NCBI GenBank assembly: GCA_013076295.1
Contig: RQOL01000616.1
Location: forward strand, 372,001-436,000
Reading direction: 5' to 3'
DNA from: Sanderia malayensis
Lineage: Eukaryota > Cnidaria > Scyphozoa > Semaeostomeae > Pelagiidae
Length of the DNA stretch: 64,000 nt
The notes under the pieces were generated by a model. That model was given only the letters and a program-made list of their open reading frames with translations, was not told where the DNA came from and did no database searches. Positions 12,092 to 22,802 of the stretch are shown piece after piece (positions within the stretch are counted from its first letter, which is position 1; the number at the start of each line of letters is the position of its first letter). Made by a program: the position numbers and the translations under genes.

Positions 12092-12724
12092 AACTATCAC
12101 GTAGATAAATACAAAGAAGTTTCAGATTGGAACAAGAAGCAATCCGGTGGACACACAAGAGAATGTGAATTTTTTGACATCATTGAAAATGTGCTGGGAA
12201 CGTCAGATATGGTTACTTTTAAGGACGTAGAGTCAGCTGGTTTCACGGAGAAGGAAGACCCATTCATTGTCAACTCTGGGGCATCTAGCAGTTTCCAAAT
12301 TCTCGGGAGAGAGGAGGAGTCAGCTGAAGAGGATGGAGATTAAATTGTGGAAAAAGTAACGACACCGTCACCACACATAGAAGAGCGGACAGCAAGAAAG
12401 ACAAGACAAAAGAAAAGCAAACGGGATGAAGAAGCAGAACGAGATGAAGCTATCATGGAGAGGATTTTGGTGCAAGGAGACAATTTCATGGAGGAAGTGA
12501 GGGAGATGCGCAAAAGTTCAAGGAAACAGACTGCAGCCATTAAAAGGATGTCAGACAACTTGAGCACCTTGATTGGATTTTTTGCAAGACAAGAATCAAG
12601 AATTTTACACACCCCAAGCCTAAAGAAAAAACTTAAAAGACACAACAGTTGCCAAGATAGTGATTCATATTCAACATTTTTGTTAAAACTCTTCATAAAC
12701 ACGTGTCTGTGTAATTTTAATTAA
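12092..12724 (+). pseudogene. Harbinger Myb/SANT-like protein, exon 2 region
   Basis: After an acceptor TTTTTAG near 12090 the frame reads VNYHVDKYKEVSDWNKKQSG and then ECEFFDIIENVLG, the second conserved block of Harbinger SANT proteins. It runs through an acidic stretch to an in-frame TAA at 12341, then continues in the same frame (HIEERTARKTRQKKSKRDEE onward) as a charged, probably coiled-coil tail to 12724. The single stop splits an otherwise open frame of about 200 codons, showing relatively recent decay. Confidence 0.65.
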
Positions 12725-12839
12725 AAATGTTAAGTAGTTAAAGATCATCAGAAACATTTTTGTTTGTATAGTGTTTGATTATTTCTCGCATTTCCTCACC
12801 ATCTAATGAAACAATTCCATGATTCAGGGAAGCAGCTTT

Positions 12840-13957
12840 GTGGTCATCGTTTTTTGTCATTGTGGTCAATGCATATATTGTGTAACACACAACAAGCTAT
12901 TATAGCTTTATTGAATGTGCTCAACTTATCCTCACTGGTTTTCGAAAGTATTCGAAAACGTGACTTTAATGTGCCAAAGGCACACTCAACAGCTACGCGA
13001 GCATGTGATAACTCTCGGTTGAATTTCTTTTCTACCGGATCAGTAGTTGAATCCGATTACGGCTTCATTATGGACTCGATCAAGGGATATTCACTATCGC
13101 GAATCAGATATGGCGATATCCTGGTATTGTTCCAATCAACGACGGGCTCGCCAAACCCTCTGTCTAAAACTGTACTGATACTTGTATTGCGAAGCACTCG
13201 ACCATCATGCATGGAGCTAGGAAAGCCAGCAACAATATCTAAAAATTTCATGTTTCCGTCAACAATTCCTTGGCAAACAACATCATATTGTTGATATCGA
13301 CTGTAGAAGTCTTTCTTGTTTTCCCTAGGGGCTCGTATTTTGATGTGCATGCCGTCAATATCCCCAAGCACGTTCGGCATCGAAGATCGGCCTCTGAATG
13401 TTGCAATTGCATTTGGTTTTTCTTCTAGAGTTCTCGGAAATTGAATGTAGTTATTCTTTACCTCATTAAGGACTGTAATTACATCGTAAAATGCTTCTCG
13501 GAGAGTCGTTTTTCCCATTTTGATTACATCTGCGCATACCTGATGTGTTACTCCATGAGCCAGCCTGTTGAGTCCTACAGCAAGAACTTTTTCTGGTGCC
13601 AAGCTGCATATGAAGCGGGTTTGCTGTCTGGTAGTGTTTGCTTCATAAATTCTTGCCAGAGCCTAAAATGTTTCTTTGCCAACTCGCGCACGCTTTTTGA
13701 ATTCTTCTTCTGGAATTCTTTCATCGTGTAGGGGAAAGCCAGCCACAACTCTTAGGGCCTTGGATATGCCCAAAAAATAGGCCGTCTTTTCAGTTTTCTT
13801 TTCCTTTAATTATTTTCAAGGAGTACATTATTCCTCAAGTGCATGTATGACGAAACTGCTGCACTTAGAGTTTCTTTTTGATTATTTATTGCAACAACAG
13901 CACCCGAGATAGCTGTTGATTCGACAGCTACAGCAAACATTAATTTTTCTTTATCCA
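12840..13957 (-). pseudogene. Harbinger DDE transposase (DDE_Tnp_4)
   Basis: Read on the minus strand, a probable start MDKEKLMFAVAVE lies at 13957. The N-terminal third contains stops near 13800 and 13770. The central frame 13602-13057 is open for 181 codons and carries the first catalytic Asp in VLGDIDGMHIKI and the second in PSSMHDGRVLRNTSI. A TAA at 13059-13057 interrupts it, after which the same frame goes on through ELSHARVAVECAFGTLKSRF, whose Glu is the third catalytic residue, and IIACCVLHNICI, the conserved C-terminal helix. The full DDE triad is visible but the gene cannot make an intact protein. Confidence 0.8.
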
Positions 13958-14362
13958 TTTATTATAAAATAAAGCACACGAAAGAAGTTTTGTAGTATTC
14001 AGTAAGTAGTATTCACAATGATTGAGAGAGGAAAAGCGTGGACGAGAATTTATGCAAATTGCTTTCGTGACTTTCAATCGCGTGCATTGAAATGTATAAC
14101 ATAGTGTTTATAAAGTGTTAATAGATGTCAGAGCCAGATCTGCCTGATCATGCTGGTTTTTCAGGAATTTTCCAGTGAAAGTGGAGCTCTGGGGCTGCGC
14201 GACAGAACCTTTGAAGATTTTCCATCACACCCCCTTTGTCGAGAATTCATTTTTCACTGGGCGCATCTCTATCAATTAACTTATTAGTGCGGCCCTTCTG
14301 TAAGATGTAAACGTACATGTACTTTATCGAGTTTTTCAGTGTAGTGCCCCCTCCCCCAGAGT

Positions 14363-15230
14363 GTTTTACCAGCTCAATTTTTTTGGTAAAGAGCTATTAA
14401 TTGTTTGAAAGACCCCTGGAGAGTTGCAGGAAACAATAGAGAACACAGGTGATAGCTTTCTTTTGTTTTTTGAATGAAATAGTTGTAGGTATTGTAGTAG
14501 GCACCGCCATTGTTGCTTCGGCATGCTGACAACACTTAGGCCATGGTCAACGTTTTGAATTTTTCCGGCCCTATTTGCACGATTTTCCCCATTTAAATTT
14601 TCGACGAGGGTTGTCTGATAACACAACTAAAATAATGTGTTTTTTTTTCCTGTTATTTTTTGTTTTTTTGTTTTTTTGTTTTTTTTCTACTATTTCCAAC
14701 ATAGTTGCTTCTCCCTCGGGAAGGAGCAATTTTTCACACAATACGTGTTGTTTTTGCATTTGCGAAAATTCAATTTTAGCCTACCATAATTGATTATTTT
14801 TTACCTAAACGCTTTCGACAATTGTTCGCCAACATATTACCTTCATTTTGGTGTTTTTGAGTTCAACTGGATCACTATTTGCTATGCTAAATACTATTTT
14901 TACTTGCTAAAGTGTGTTCAAAGATTTTGCTTTTTGCATGGCTCCGAAATTTCATTAAAGCAACTTCCACTAAATTGTCTCTAAGAATTCAGTATTACTT
15001 ATTTATGAGATGAGACTATTTGCAACGTGCTTGCTGTATCTTGAGCTACGTATTGATATGATTTTTAATAGTGTTGGAGTTGGAATTTTCGAGGATGGAT
15101 TGATTTTCCTGGGGCAACTCTTTTTCTGCAAACTTTAACTTTACACTGAAATTATCAACTTCAGAAAGGGCTTTCAGGGGGCGCAGGCTGGACACGGGTG
15201 GTCGACCTCCCACCTTTACGTGTTTTAGAA
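14363..15230. repeat. interspersed repeat R1, copy i, right half
   Basis: It continues the R1 alignment: TTAATTGTTTGAAAGNCCYCTGG at 14397 matches 22327 and, less closely, 30260. The segment 14740-15210 matches 22390-22795 as far as GACCTCCCACCTTTMCG. After this point copy i passes into a GTAT microsatellite and copy ii into a 115-bp minisatellite. Confidence 0.65.
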
Positions 15231-15235
15231 ATTAC

Positions 15236-15665
15236 ATAGTTACATAGGGTAGCCCATATGTATGTATTGTAGGGTATGTATGTATATATGTAGGGTATGT
15301 ATATGTATGTATAGTATCTATGTTTGTATAGTAGGTATAGTATGTATAGTATGTTTTTATTGTAGGTACAGTAGGCATATTATCTTGGTATAGTGGTTAT
15401 AGTAGGTATGGTATGTTTGTATGTATGTATGTAGGTATGTATGTATGTAGGTATGTATGTATGTATGTATGTAGGCATGTGGGTATGTAGGTATGTATGT
15501 GTATATGTATGCATGTATGTATGTATGTAGGTATGTATTTTGGTATATAGGTATGTGGGTATGTAGGTATGTAGTTATTAGGTATATATGTATGTATGTA
15601 TGTATGTAGGTATGTATGTATATATGTATGTATCTATGTAGTTGGGTATGTATGTGTGTATGGGC
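15236..15665. repeat. GTAT/GTAG microsatellite
   Basis: About 430 bases of interrupted TATG/TAGG tetranucleotides follow directly on the end of R1 copy i. Nothing coding lies here. Confidence 0.9.
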
Positions 15666-15821
15666 ATGAGTGAGAGTGAATGTAGCGTGTGAACCACGCC
15701 AACAAGATTAAACTTTTTTACTTGAAGGTCTCCAGGGAGGGAGCGAAGCAACTGCACCCGGCTAGTATATATATATATTTTTTGTAAGAAGTTTTTTTTT
15801 GCCCTGCTTCTCTATTTATAG

Positions 15822-16080
15822 TTGTGATGCAGATGCTGCTATAGATGTGGTGGGAAGCTCAATAAAGAAAACTGATCTTCCAATCCAGATGACAACAAAC
15901 CCACACTTTACAGTTGCTTGCACATCCATTAAATATCCTGCTGATATGGGGATTTCTGTAACTGATTTGCCAATCGCTGCCAAAATCAGCACTGCCGATA
16001 ACTCTGAATATCGAAATACAGACCAACGTGAGTGTGGTGAAAGCAGCAATTTATATGTCCCATGTCTTCAAAGAAATTTG
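15822..16080 (+). CDS. Smr-domain gene, internal exon 1 of 6 seen
   Basis: A good acceptor (TCTCTATTTATAG) precedes it and the donor is TTG|GTAAGTTG. The exon is 259 bases: one base completing a codon, then 86 open codons ending in phase 0. The peptide includes DLPIQMTTNPHFTVACTSIK and LPIAAKISTADNSEY; I recognise no domain in it and expect a linker or disordered part. Its membership of the Smr gene rests on strand, order and the unbroken phase chain through 20513, 20849 and 28065. Upstream exons are needed, since no start codon is here. Confidence 0.65.
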
Positions 16081-16112
16081 GTAAGTTGATTACTTTTGAT
16101 ATTATAAAAAAC

Positions 16113-16150
16113 TAGGAAGGCTGGCGCGCTTCGCGCGCCACCTCCCTAGT
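16113..16150 (+). other. GC-rich hairpin followed by CTAG-T, Helitron-like end
   Basis: The sequence GGCGCGCTTCGCGCGCC is a perfect 7-base stem with a TTC loop, flanked by a second pairing between ACTAGG and CCTAGT. Six bases after the hairpin comes CTAG followed by T, which resembles a Helitron 3' end (short hairpin, then CTRR, then host T). No matching 5' TC end or RepHel gene was found, so it might be a plain structured repeat. Confidence 0.35.
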
Positions 16151-17620
16151 GTTTTGGCCTTCAATGTGAGTGGAACAGCGGTCTTGAACAAAAGTGGGGT
16201 GGGTTTCTGTTGTTTTGGCCTTCGATGTGAGTGGAACAGCGATCTTCAACAAAAGGGGGGTGGGTTTCTGATGCTTTGGCCTTCGATCTGAGTGGAACAG
16301 CGATCTTGAACAAAAGTGGGGTGGGTTTCTGATGCTTTGGCCTTCGATCTGAGTGGAACAGCGATCTTGAACAAAAGTGGGGTGGGTTTCTGTTATTTTG
16401 GCCTTCGATCTGAGTATAACAGAGATCTTGAACAAAGGTGGGGTGGGTTTCTGTTGTCTTGGCCTTCGATGTGAGTGGAACAGCGATCTTCAACAAAAGG
16501 GGGGTGGGTTTTTGTTGTTTTGGCCTTCGATGTAAGTGGGACAGTGATCTTCAACAAAAGTGGGGTAGGTTTGCTGTTGTTTTGGCCTTCGATGCGAGTG
16601 GGACAGTGATCTTGAAGAAGAGTGGGGTGGATTTCTATTGTTTTGGCCTTCGATGTGAGTGGGACAGTGATCTTGAAGAAAAGTGGGGTGGGTTTTTGTT
16701 GTTTTGGCCTTCGATGTAAGTGGGACAGTGATCTTGAAGAAAAGTGGGGTGGATTTCTATTGTTTTGGCATTCGATGTGAGTGGGACAGTGATCTTGAAG
16801 AAAAGTGGGGTGGGTTTTTGTTGTTTTGGCCTTCGATGTAAGTGGGACAGTGATCTTGAAGAAAAGTGGGGTGGATTTCTATTGTTTTGGCATTCGATGT
16901 GAGTGGGACAGTGATCTTGAAGAAAAGTGGGGTGGGTTTCTGTTGTTTTGGCCTTCAATCTGAGTATAACAGAGATCTTGAACAAAGGTGGGGTGGGTTT
17001 CTGTTGTCTTGGCCTTCGATGTGAGTGGAACAGCGATCTTCAACAAAAGGGGGGTGGGTTTTTGTTGTTTTGGCCTTCGATGTAAGTGGGACAGTGATCT
17101 TCAACAAAAGTGGGGTAGGTTTGCTGTTGTTTTGGCCTTCGATGCGAGTGGGACAGTGATCTTGAAGAAAAGTGGGGTGGATTTCTATTGTTTTGGCCTT
17201 CGATGTGAGTGGGACAGTGATCTTGAAGAAAAGTGGGGTGGGTTTTTATTGTTTTGGCCTTCGATGTGAGTGGGACAGTGATCTTGAAGAAAAGTGGGGT
17301 GGATTTTTATTGTTTTGGCTTTCGATGTGAGTGGGACAGTGATCTTGAAGAAAAGTGGGGTGGATTTCTATTGTTTTGGCCTTCGATGTGAGTGGGACAG
17401 TGATCGTGAAGAAAAGTGGAGTGGGTTTTTATTGTTTTGGCCTTCGATGTGAGTGGGACAGTGATCGTGAAGAAAAGTGGAGTGGGTTTTTATTGTTTTG
17501 GCCTTCGATGTGAGTGAGACAGTGATCTTGAAGAAAAGTGGGATGGATTTCTATTGTTTTGGCCTTCGATGTGAGTGGGACAGTGATCGTGAAGAAAAGT
17601 GGAGTAGGTTTGGATGCGAG
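16150..17620. repeat. 60-bp minisatellite with higher-order duplication
   Basis: About 24 copies of a unit of roughly 60 bases (GGTTTCTGTTGTTTTGGCC, TTCGATGTGAGTGG, GACAGTGATCTTGAAG...). The block 16414-16963 recurs almost unchanged as 16964-17513, giving a 550-base higher-order repeat. Long frames on both strands through it are periodic artefacts of a unit length close to a multiple of three. Confidence 0.9.
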
Positions 17621-18055
17621 TGGAAAAGCGATCGGGTGAAGAGGAACTCTCTCTGCGATGTTTTAACATATATTGTCTCAGATCGGCTCTCTGTAGAATT
17701 ATTGTTATTTAATTATTTAACATACTGGAAAGATATTTACAACAAAATCATAACTTGCAATTGCATTCCTCCCCGGCCCATGTTGTTATTGTTTGCCAAC
17801 AGGAAGCTATTGTTACGAACAGCTGTCAGTTCAGCTTTTTGCAGTTATTTTCTGGCTGTGTGCTGATTAGCGAGTATTACAGCAGGCTGATCGAATTAGC
17901 TAGAACAGCGACGCATGCGAAGGGACACGACTGAAGGGGGAGTGCGAGAACAATTACGTAATGGCCTCGTTATGGTGTTAAGTTGTTGTAAAAGTAAAGC
18001 ATGTCCACCCGAATTCGTACCAGAAACTGCATGTAGTTGGGACGAAATCAAGCTG
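17621..18055. other. non-coding stretch, nothing firm recognised
   Basis: Moderate GC, no splice-bounded exon and no transposase motif. It may be the internal part of the element to which the LTR-like segment at 18056 belongs. Confidence 0.35.
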
Positions 18056-18314
18056 TTGTAATTATATCTTTAATTGATAATGTCAATGACTTTGACTACT
18101 TAGTGGGGTAATTCCCCAGGAGAGGGTATATATAGGGGTGCTTGCTCCACTTATAGATGGTTCAAGTTGGAGAGGAATCACGGACACGTATCTTGTTATT
18201 GGATATCGTCTAGGGAATCTGGTCAATTATATGGTTGCAGCTCTAAAATTATAATAGATTGATGGAATATTCAGAAATACATGAGAGTCGTTTGTGTGAA
18301 GCTTGAAGAGATTA
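18056..18314 (+). repeat. possible solo LTR
   Basis: The segment begins TGTAAT and ends ATTACA, as LTRs do, and contains a TATATA box near 18127 within GAGGGTATATATAGGGG. A matching target duplication and a primer-binding site were not seen, and no second copy occurs in the window. Confidence 0.3.
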
Positions 18315-19231
18315 CAGTCAACGGAAACTAACGCTGCAAAGAGGAACAAAATGCTAAAGTCACGGATACAGCAGAGGCATCGTGATATTTATTTAAAAAG
18401 TCCAACTGGCTTTCGTTTCTCTGATGTTCTTTTCACTCCAACAACTCTTCTGATTTTCATGGGACATTGCAAAACATTGCACCATCCTACTTCCTGTTGG
18501 CGAAAAACGACAACATGGGCCCGTTCCAGATTCCGGACTCGGTGTTTTAAAGATAGCCCGTCTCCGATGTTGGAATGACTAATACCAAAATATATCAAAT
18601 TTCAAATAGTGACGTAAATCCTGACTCGAGGGCAGAACGGCTTTCGCTGGAAACAACATTTAGAGATGAGTTCTCAGTAGTTTAGTTTAACTTGGGCACA
18701 TCTCTGGAAGTAATTGGAACATCGAAAAGCGAAAAACACCGAGCTGCTGGGCGAGCTCCATGCTAACGTTATATGGAATTTTCGAAATGAATTTATGGAT
18801 AATTGCGGAGAAAACCACCCGAGAATGGAGGTGGAAATTTGCTTCCTGTGGCAAGTGAGGCCGATTCTTTTGAAAAAAACAATAGACTTCCTGGGAAAGT
18901 TTTCGATTCAGAAAAAGCTGAATATCTCGAAAACGAAAGAGAAATTCACGAAAATCAATTCTCATTTTACTTCCCAAGGATACGTCGAACAGATCGGTGC
19001 GTCTTTCGCGGCGCTAGACCGAAAACTGTAGGAGGAGTTCATTGACAACGGAGGGCGAGTTTTCCTTTGTTTAGAGCACATCACGTGACGACAGCTCTTA
19101 TATATTATAGATGCTTTTGTTATCGTGTAGTCTTTGTGCAATGTATGCTGTTTTACCAAATTAAACAATTTTGCTTTGTTTTGTTCAGTTTCGGAAAGCA
19201 TATTCGATATGAGTGCTGGATATGTGAGGAC
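18315..19231. other. unassigned stretch with short open frames
   Basis: Frames such as 18714-19031 (plus, 105 codons) and 18962-19255 (minus) are open but unrecognised and overlap on both strands. I see no splice-bounded coding signal. Confidence 0.4.
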
Positions 19232-19312
19232 AGCGAGCCTCCTCGCACTCTTCATATCTTAACCAATTTATGAGTAGAACAATGGCATTAAGTGAGAATA
19301 GGTTACTTTTCT
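19232..19312. repeat. short repeat shared with 41360-41445
   Basis: The run AGCGAGCCTCCTCGCACTCT followed by CATATCTTA...GAGTAGAACAATGGC...GATAGGTTACT occurs here, at 41360-41445 and in part at 41069-41133. It is one more place where sequence of the 8-kb long-TIR element family is found outside that element. Confidence 0.6.
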
Positions 19313-20512
19313 AACCTCAGAAATGATTTTACAATATACAGGAAGCATTCATACAGAGGTCTGACTTGTGCATGACCCAGATGTGAAAATTTTTTCATGA
19401 TGTTCTTTTTACAGGGTGGTAAAATGTCACCCTCTCCCTCACATGCAAAATCTTGGTAAAAATTTTTCGGAAATTCCTTTTGTAACAATACGCAGCATTT
19501 ATATTCTTTGATGCCCTGTGACTTTGGGCTGTTTTCTATTTGCCCTGGGGCATTATTCTCAGACCAAGGTGCCTAGCCGAACAATGACTGGATAGGAACA
19601 TCCGTCTCAACATACAGGTGTTTTTGTGAGGTGGGTGCAGGAGAGGAATTTTCGATGTTAAAATGTGGCTCTAGCGAGAGATGAAAGTCAAGCTTTTTGT
19701 TCTTCAACCTCTGCTACGGAACTTTTCACCCAAAACCTGTGACACCAACAACCGTTACTTTTACATCAACAGCATGTTTTGGTGCTGAGGGCCAATGTAA
19801 ACAAATATCAGTACAGCATAAGAAGCACTTTCACCACATTCATGATATTTCCTCCCTTCCCTCTCATATGAATGCAAATTCATATGGAGCATATGAATTT
19901 GCACCCCTAGTTTAGTGAATCATTGCATTGGATTCCCACTTAAGCCAAGGGACCCAAATGTTAGGTAGGAAGATCATGTGCGTGAGCGAATGCATTGTTG
20001 GGAGCAAGCTAACCGCATTCAGCTTTTTTCCTAAGAGTGCCCCCTCCTGGTATACCTATTATGATTGAAGCAAAGGAAAACAGCGACCAAGGTAATCAGC
20101 AATGATTGCAGTCTCATTTTTCAAAAATTGTGAAACTAGTTTTTTATTGCAGTAGGTCTTTATGTTGGTGTCATAGAATTGCGTACTTGCCATGCAGTAT
20201 TTGCTGTTGTGTATTGACGTAATGGCCCAGCAGAGAATTTTGACATAGGAAACGTCTCTACATGTCCCACACAGCAGCCTAAAGTATTTCGTAAATTATA
20301 CTTTTGGAGCCAGACTTTTTTTAGTTCTTACTCAAAATTTCTTGCCCAGTGCGATCATCATTGGATATTTATTAACAAACGCTCCCCTCTTTCAAGCGTC
20401 CCTGAAATATCTCAAAATTTAATAAAAGCCCTGGGTGTTTAATCGAAGCATTGTGGTAGTCAAAGCTTATCTTTTATGTTATGATAATATGGGAATGTAT
20501 ATTCTTTTATAG
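19313..20512. other. intron sequence, nothing recognised
   Basis: This lies between two supported exons of the Smr gene. No repeat of the families described here and no open reading frame of interest were found in it. Confidence 0.5.
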
Positions 20513-20580
20513 GTTTCTTATCCAAATTATTCTTGCAATGACATCAATGAAACAATTTTCAAAATGATTACAGAGTCATG
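20513..20580 (+). CDS. Smr-domain gene, exon 2 of 6 seen
   Basis: The acceptor is ATTCTTTTATAG and the donor TCATG|GTATGT. The 68 bases begin in phase 0, as the previous exon requires, and leave two bases (TG). The peptide is SYPNYSCNDINETIFKMITE preceded by one residue from GTT. Function of this part is not recognised. Confidence 0.65.
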
Positions 20581-20848
20581 GTATGTTTTTAAAATAATAT
20601 ATTTGGTATTACCCTTAAAGTTGTTATGTAACAAGCTGTTACCTGTTTGTTATTGAAGTCTGCACATTTCAATTAGAATCAGCTATACTATTATTGTCAT
20701 TTACTTGAAGTAGAGTGGTCTTGACCTTGTTCACTACTATATACTTTGTTATATTTTCATTATATTATGTCTCTGGCATTGAAAAACGGGCTTTTTTCCT
20801 TGAATTACGATCAAAGACAATTACATTTTGCAATTACACTAATTACAG

Positions 20849-20890
20849 CCCTGATCGTCTTTGTGATGACCTAAAAATTGGAAGCTTTGA
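20849..20890 (+). CDS. Smr-domain gene, exon 3 of 6 seen
   Basis: A small 42-base exon between acceptor CTAATTACAG and donor TTTGA|GTAAGT. Joined to the previous exon it starts with TG|C and reads CPDRLCDDLKIGSF, leaving GA. That phase fits the exon at 28065, which starts with a single T to complete the codon. The intron between is 7.2 kb and holds repeat R1 copy ii, a minisatellite, a LINE fragment, R0 copy 2 and the THAP foldback. Confidence 0.65.
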
Positions 20891-21794
20891 GTAAGTGTTT
20901 AGAGCAACCATGGCAAATCAAGTATGACTTTATTTAAAACAGATTCTTGTTTTTTATTTTTACAAACATGCACCCTTGACAACAAAGAGAGTGAGTAGAA
21001 AATGAAGTCCATGTGTTAACTCCGAAGTAAAAAGCAGACAAGTATCAGAGACAAACTATTATGTTAGACTCTCTCTGTCCAACCACAAAATTTACTGGTC
21101 CTCCTATCAAAATTAACGGAATTGTGTTAATATAGAGTGTTCGTTAGCACAGAGTATAAAAAGAGTTTTTGGGAATGAACATTTTGTCAACATGTGGCAA
21201 CATTATAATTCTGACAACATGATGTAAATGTTGGATTTCAGTGTACATTGACCTCCTCAGTAAATTCAACCATGAAGATAATGACTTAAACACCATGAAG
21301 TGTTCAACGTACATATTCCTACATCCCGTTACTTGTTCACTTCTGTTTGATACCTTGCACCCTTTTCTGATTCATTGCCAAGTTTCAGTTGAGTTGTTCC
21401 ATTGCCAAATTTCACTGATACCCATTATCAATTTGATTGATGCATGAACAAGGCACAAATCTTCTTCTTTGGAACATAAGATCCCTTTATCATTTTATAG
21501 CGCTATATGATGTGCATAATTATCTTTCTTCCGACTATACTGTCATAATACCCCATGCCCATAGATCGTTTAGGCAATGAACATTTGAGTTATAATTATC
21601 AAAATCATGCACAAATTTCATCCCCACTGTGGCCAATGTTATTTCTAATTTTGAGATTGAAACTTGCCAGACCATTGCTCGAAATTTAATTGATTACAGT
21701 TTCTACGCTTTTGTATAGTCGAAAACGTTGTTAAAGTCTTTACATGCGCAAATTTGAATCTCCAATGTCAGTGAATGAGAGGGATGTTATCTAA

Positions 21795-22800
21795 TATTAC
21801 TATTCTGTGGAGTCATGTGATGCTGCTCGAAACTTTCCACAAACAATGAATTCGACCCAAAAGAATATGTTGAATGCAAACTTTGTAATGAAAAAGGCTT
21901 TTTTTATTGTACAGTTATTGAGCTAAATTTCAAATGGAAAGCGTATTTATTGATTAGACCGAGGTTATCTATTTTTGGTTTCGATTTTTAATGTGTTTTT
22001 GAATTATTGCAATTATTATTCTGTTAATTATGCTATTATGAAAAATTGACAGTTTACTGTGGCGAAACATCCAATTTGTACTTGCGAACTCCTTTGTTGG
22101 ACAAAGGGCTAGCTTTTAACATGCCCATTTACACTGTCATTTCAATTGCATTCGTGCCTGTTGCAATTTCACTTGAAAAGTCATGCCTTTTTGATTATTG
22201 TGCAATTTTGTCCTCTGGTTACAGCAGGTTTTTTGAGACGAAAAGTATATTTTTGTTGCGCACACAAAGTTTAGCTGCTCCCCTTTCAAAGTGTTTTTAC
22301 GACCTGAATTATCTCTGTAAAGATCTGTTAATTGTTTGAAAGTCCTCTGGAAAATTACAGGAGACAATTGTGAACCCAGGATTGAATTTGAGCCTGCCAC
22401 AATTAATTATTTTTGACCCAAAACACATCAGATAAATGTTTTCCAGCATATTAACTTCATGTTTGTGTATTGTGAGTTGAGTTCGCTGAATATTTTCCAC
22501 ACTAAATTCTATTTTAACTTGGCGAAGTTTGTTCAAAGGCTTTGATTTTCTCTGAAATTTTATCAAACCACTTCAATTAAGTTGTCTCTAACAATTACGA
22601 ACTACGTATTGAAGAGATGACACTATTTGCATCCAGTGCTACTTATTTATATAATTTTTAATCCATTAACAGTTGAAATTCTTGAGGATGGATTGATTTT
22701 ACTTTCGCAAGTTTGTTTTTGCCAACTTCACAATGATATTATCAGTTTTAAAAAGAGTTTGGGTGGGATTTACGACCTCCCACCTTTCCGGAGTAACTGC
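21795..22800. repeat. interspersed repeat R1, copy ii (most complete)
   Basis: About 1 kb matching both halves of copy i in uninterrupted order, which shows the pre-insertion state of the Harbinger site. It starts near TACTATTCTGTGGAGTCATG and ends near GACCTCCCACCTTTCCGG. No protein domain was recognised. Confidence 0.65.
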
Positions 22801-22802
22801 AG

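Larger units (their letters stand above)
10625..14362. mobile_element. PIF/Harbinger transposon, inactive
   Basis: The element holds the two genes expected of Harbinger: a Myb/SANT-like gene on the plus strand (about 10990-12724) and a DDE transposase on the minus strand (about 12840-13957), convergent. Its limits are set by where repeat R1 breaks off and resumes. The ends read GGGCCAGGGCGCACTA on the left and, reverse-complemented on the right, CTGGGGGAGGGGGCACTA, which is a GG-starting imperfect inverted repeat. A 3-base target duplication could not be assigned with certainty. A pogo-like insertion sits in the intron of the first gene. Confidence 0.7.

Noticed and set aside
16112..17866. 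Several open frames of 90-130 codons on both strands
   Set aside because: They follow the 60-base minisatellite period and repeat the same peptide; no independent coding evidence.
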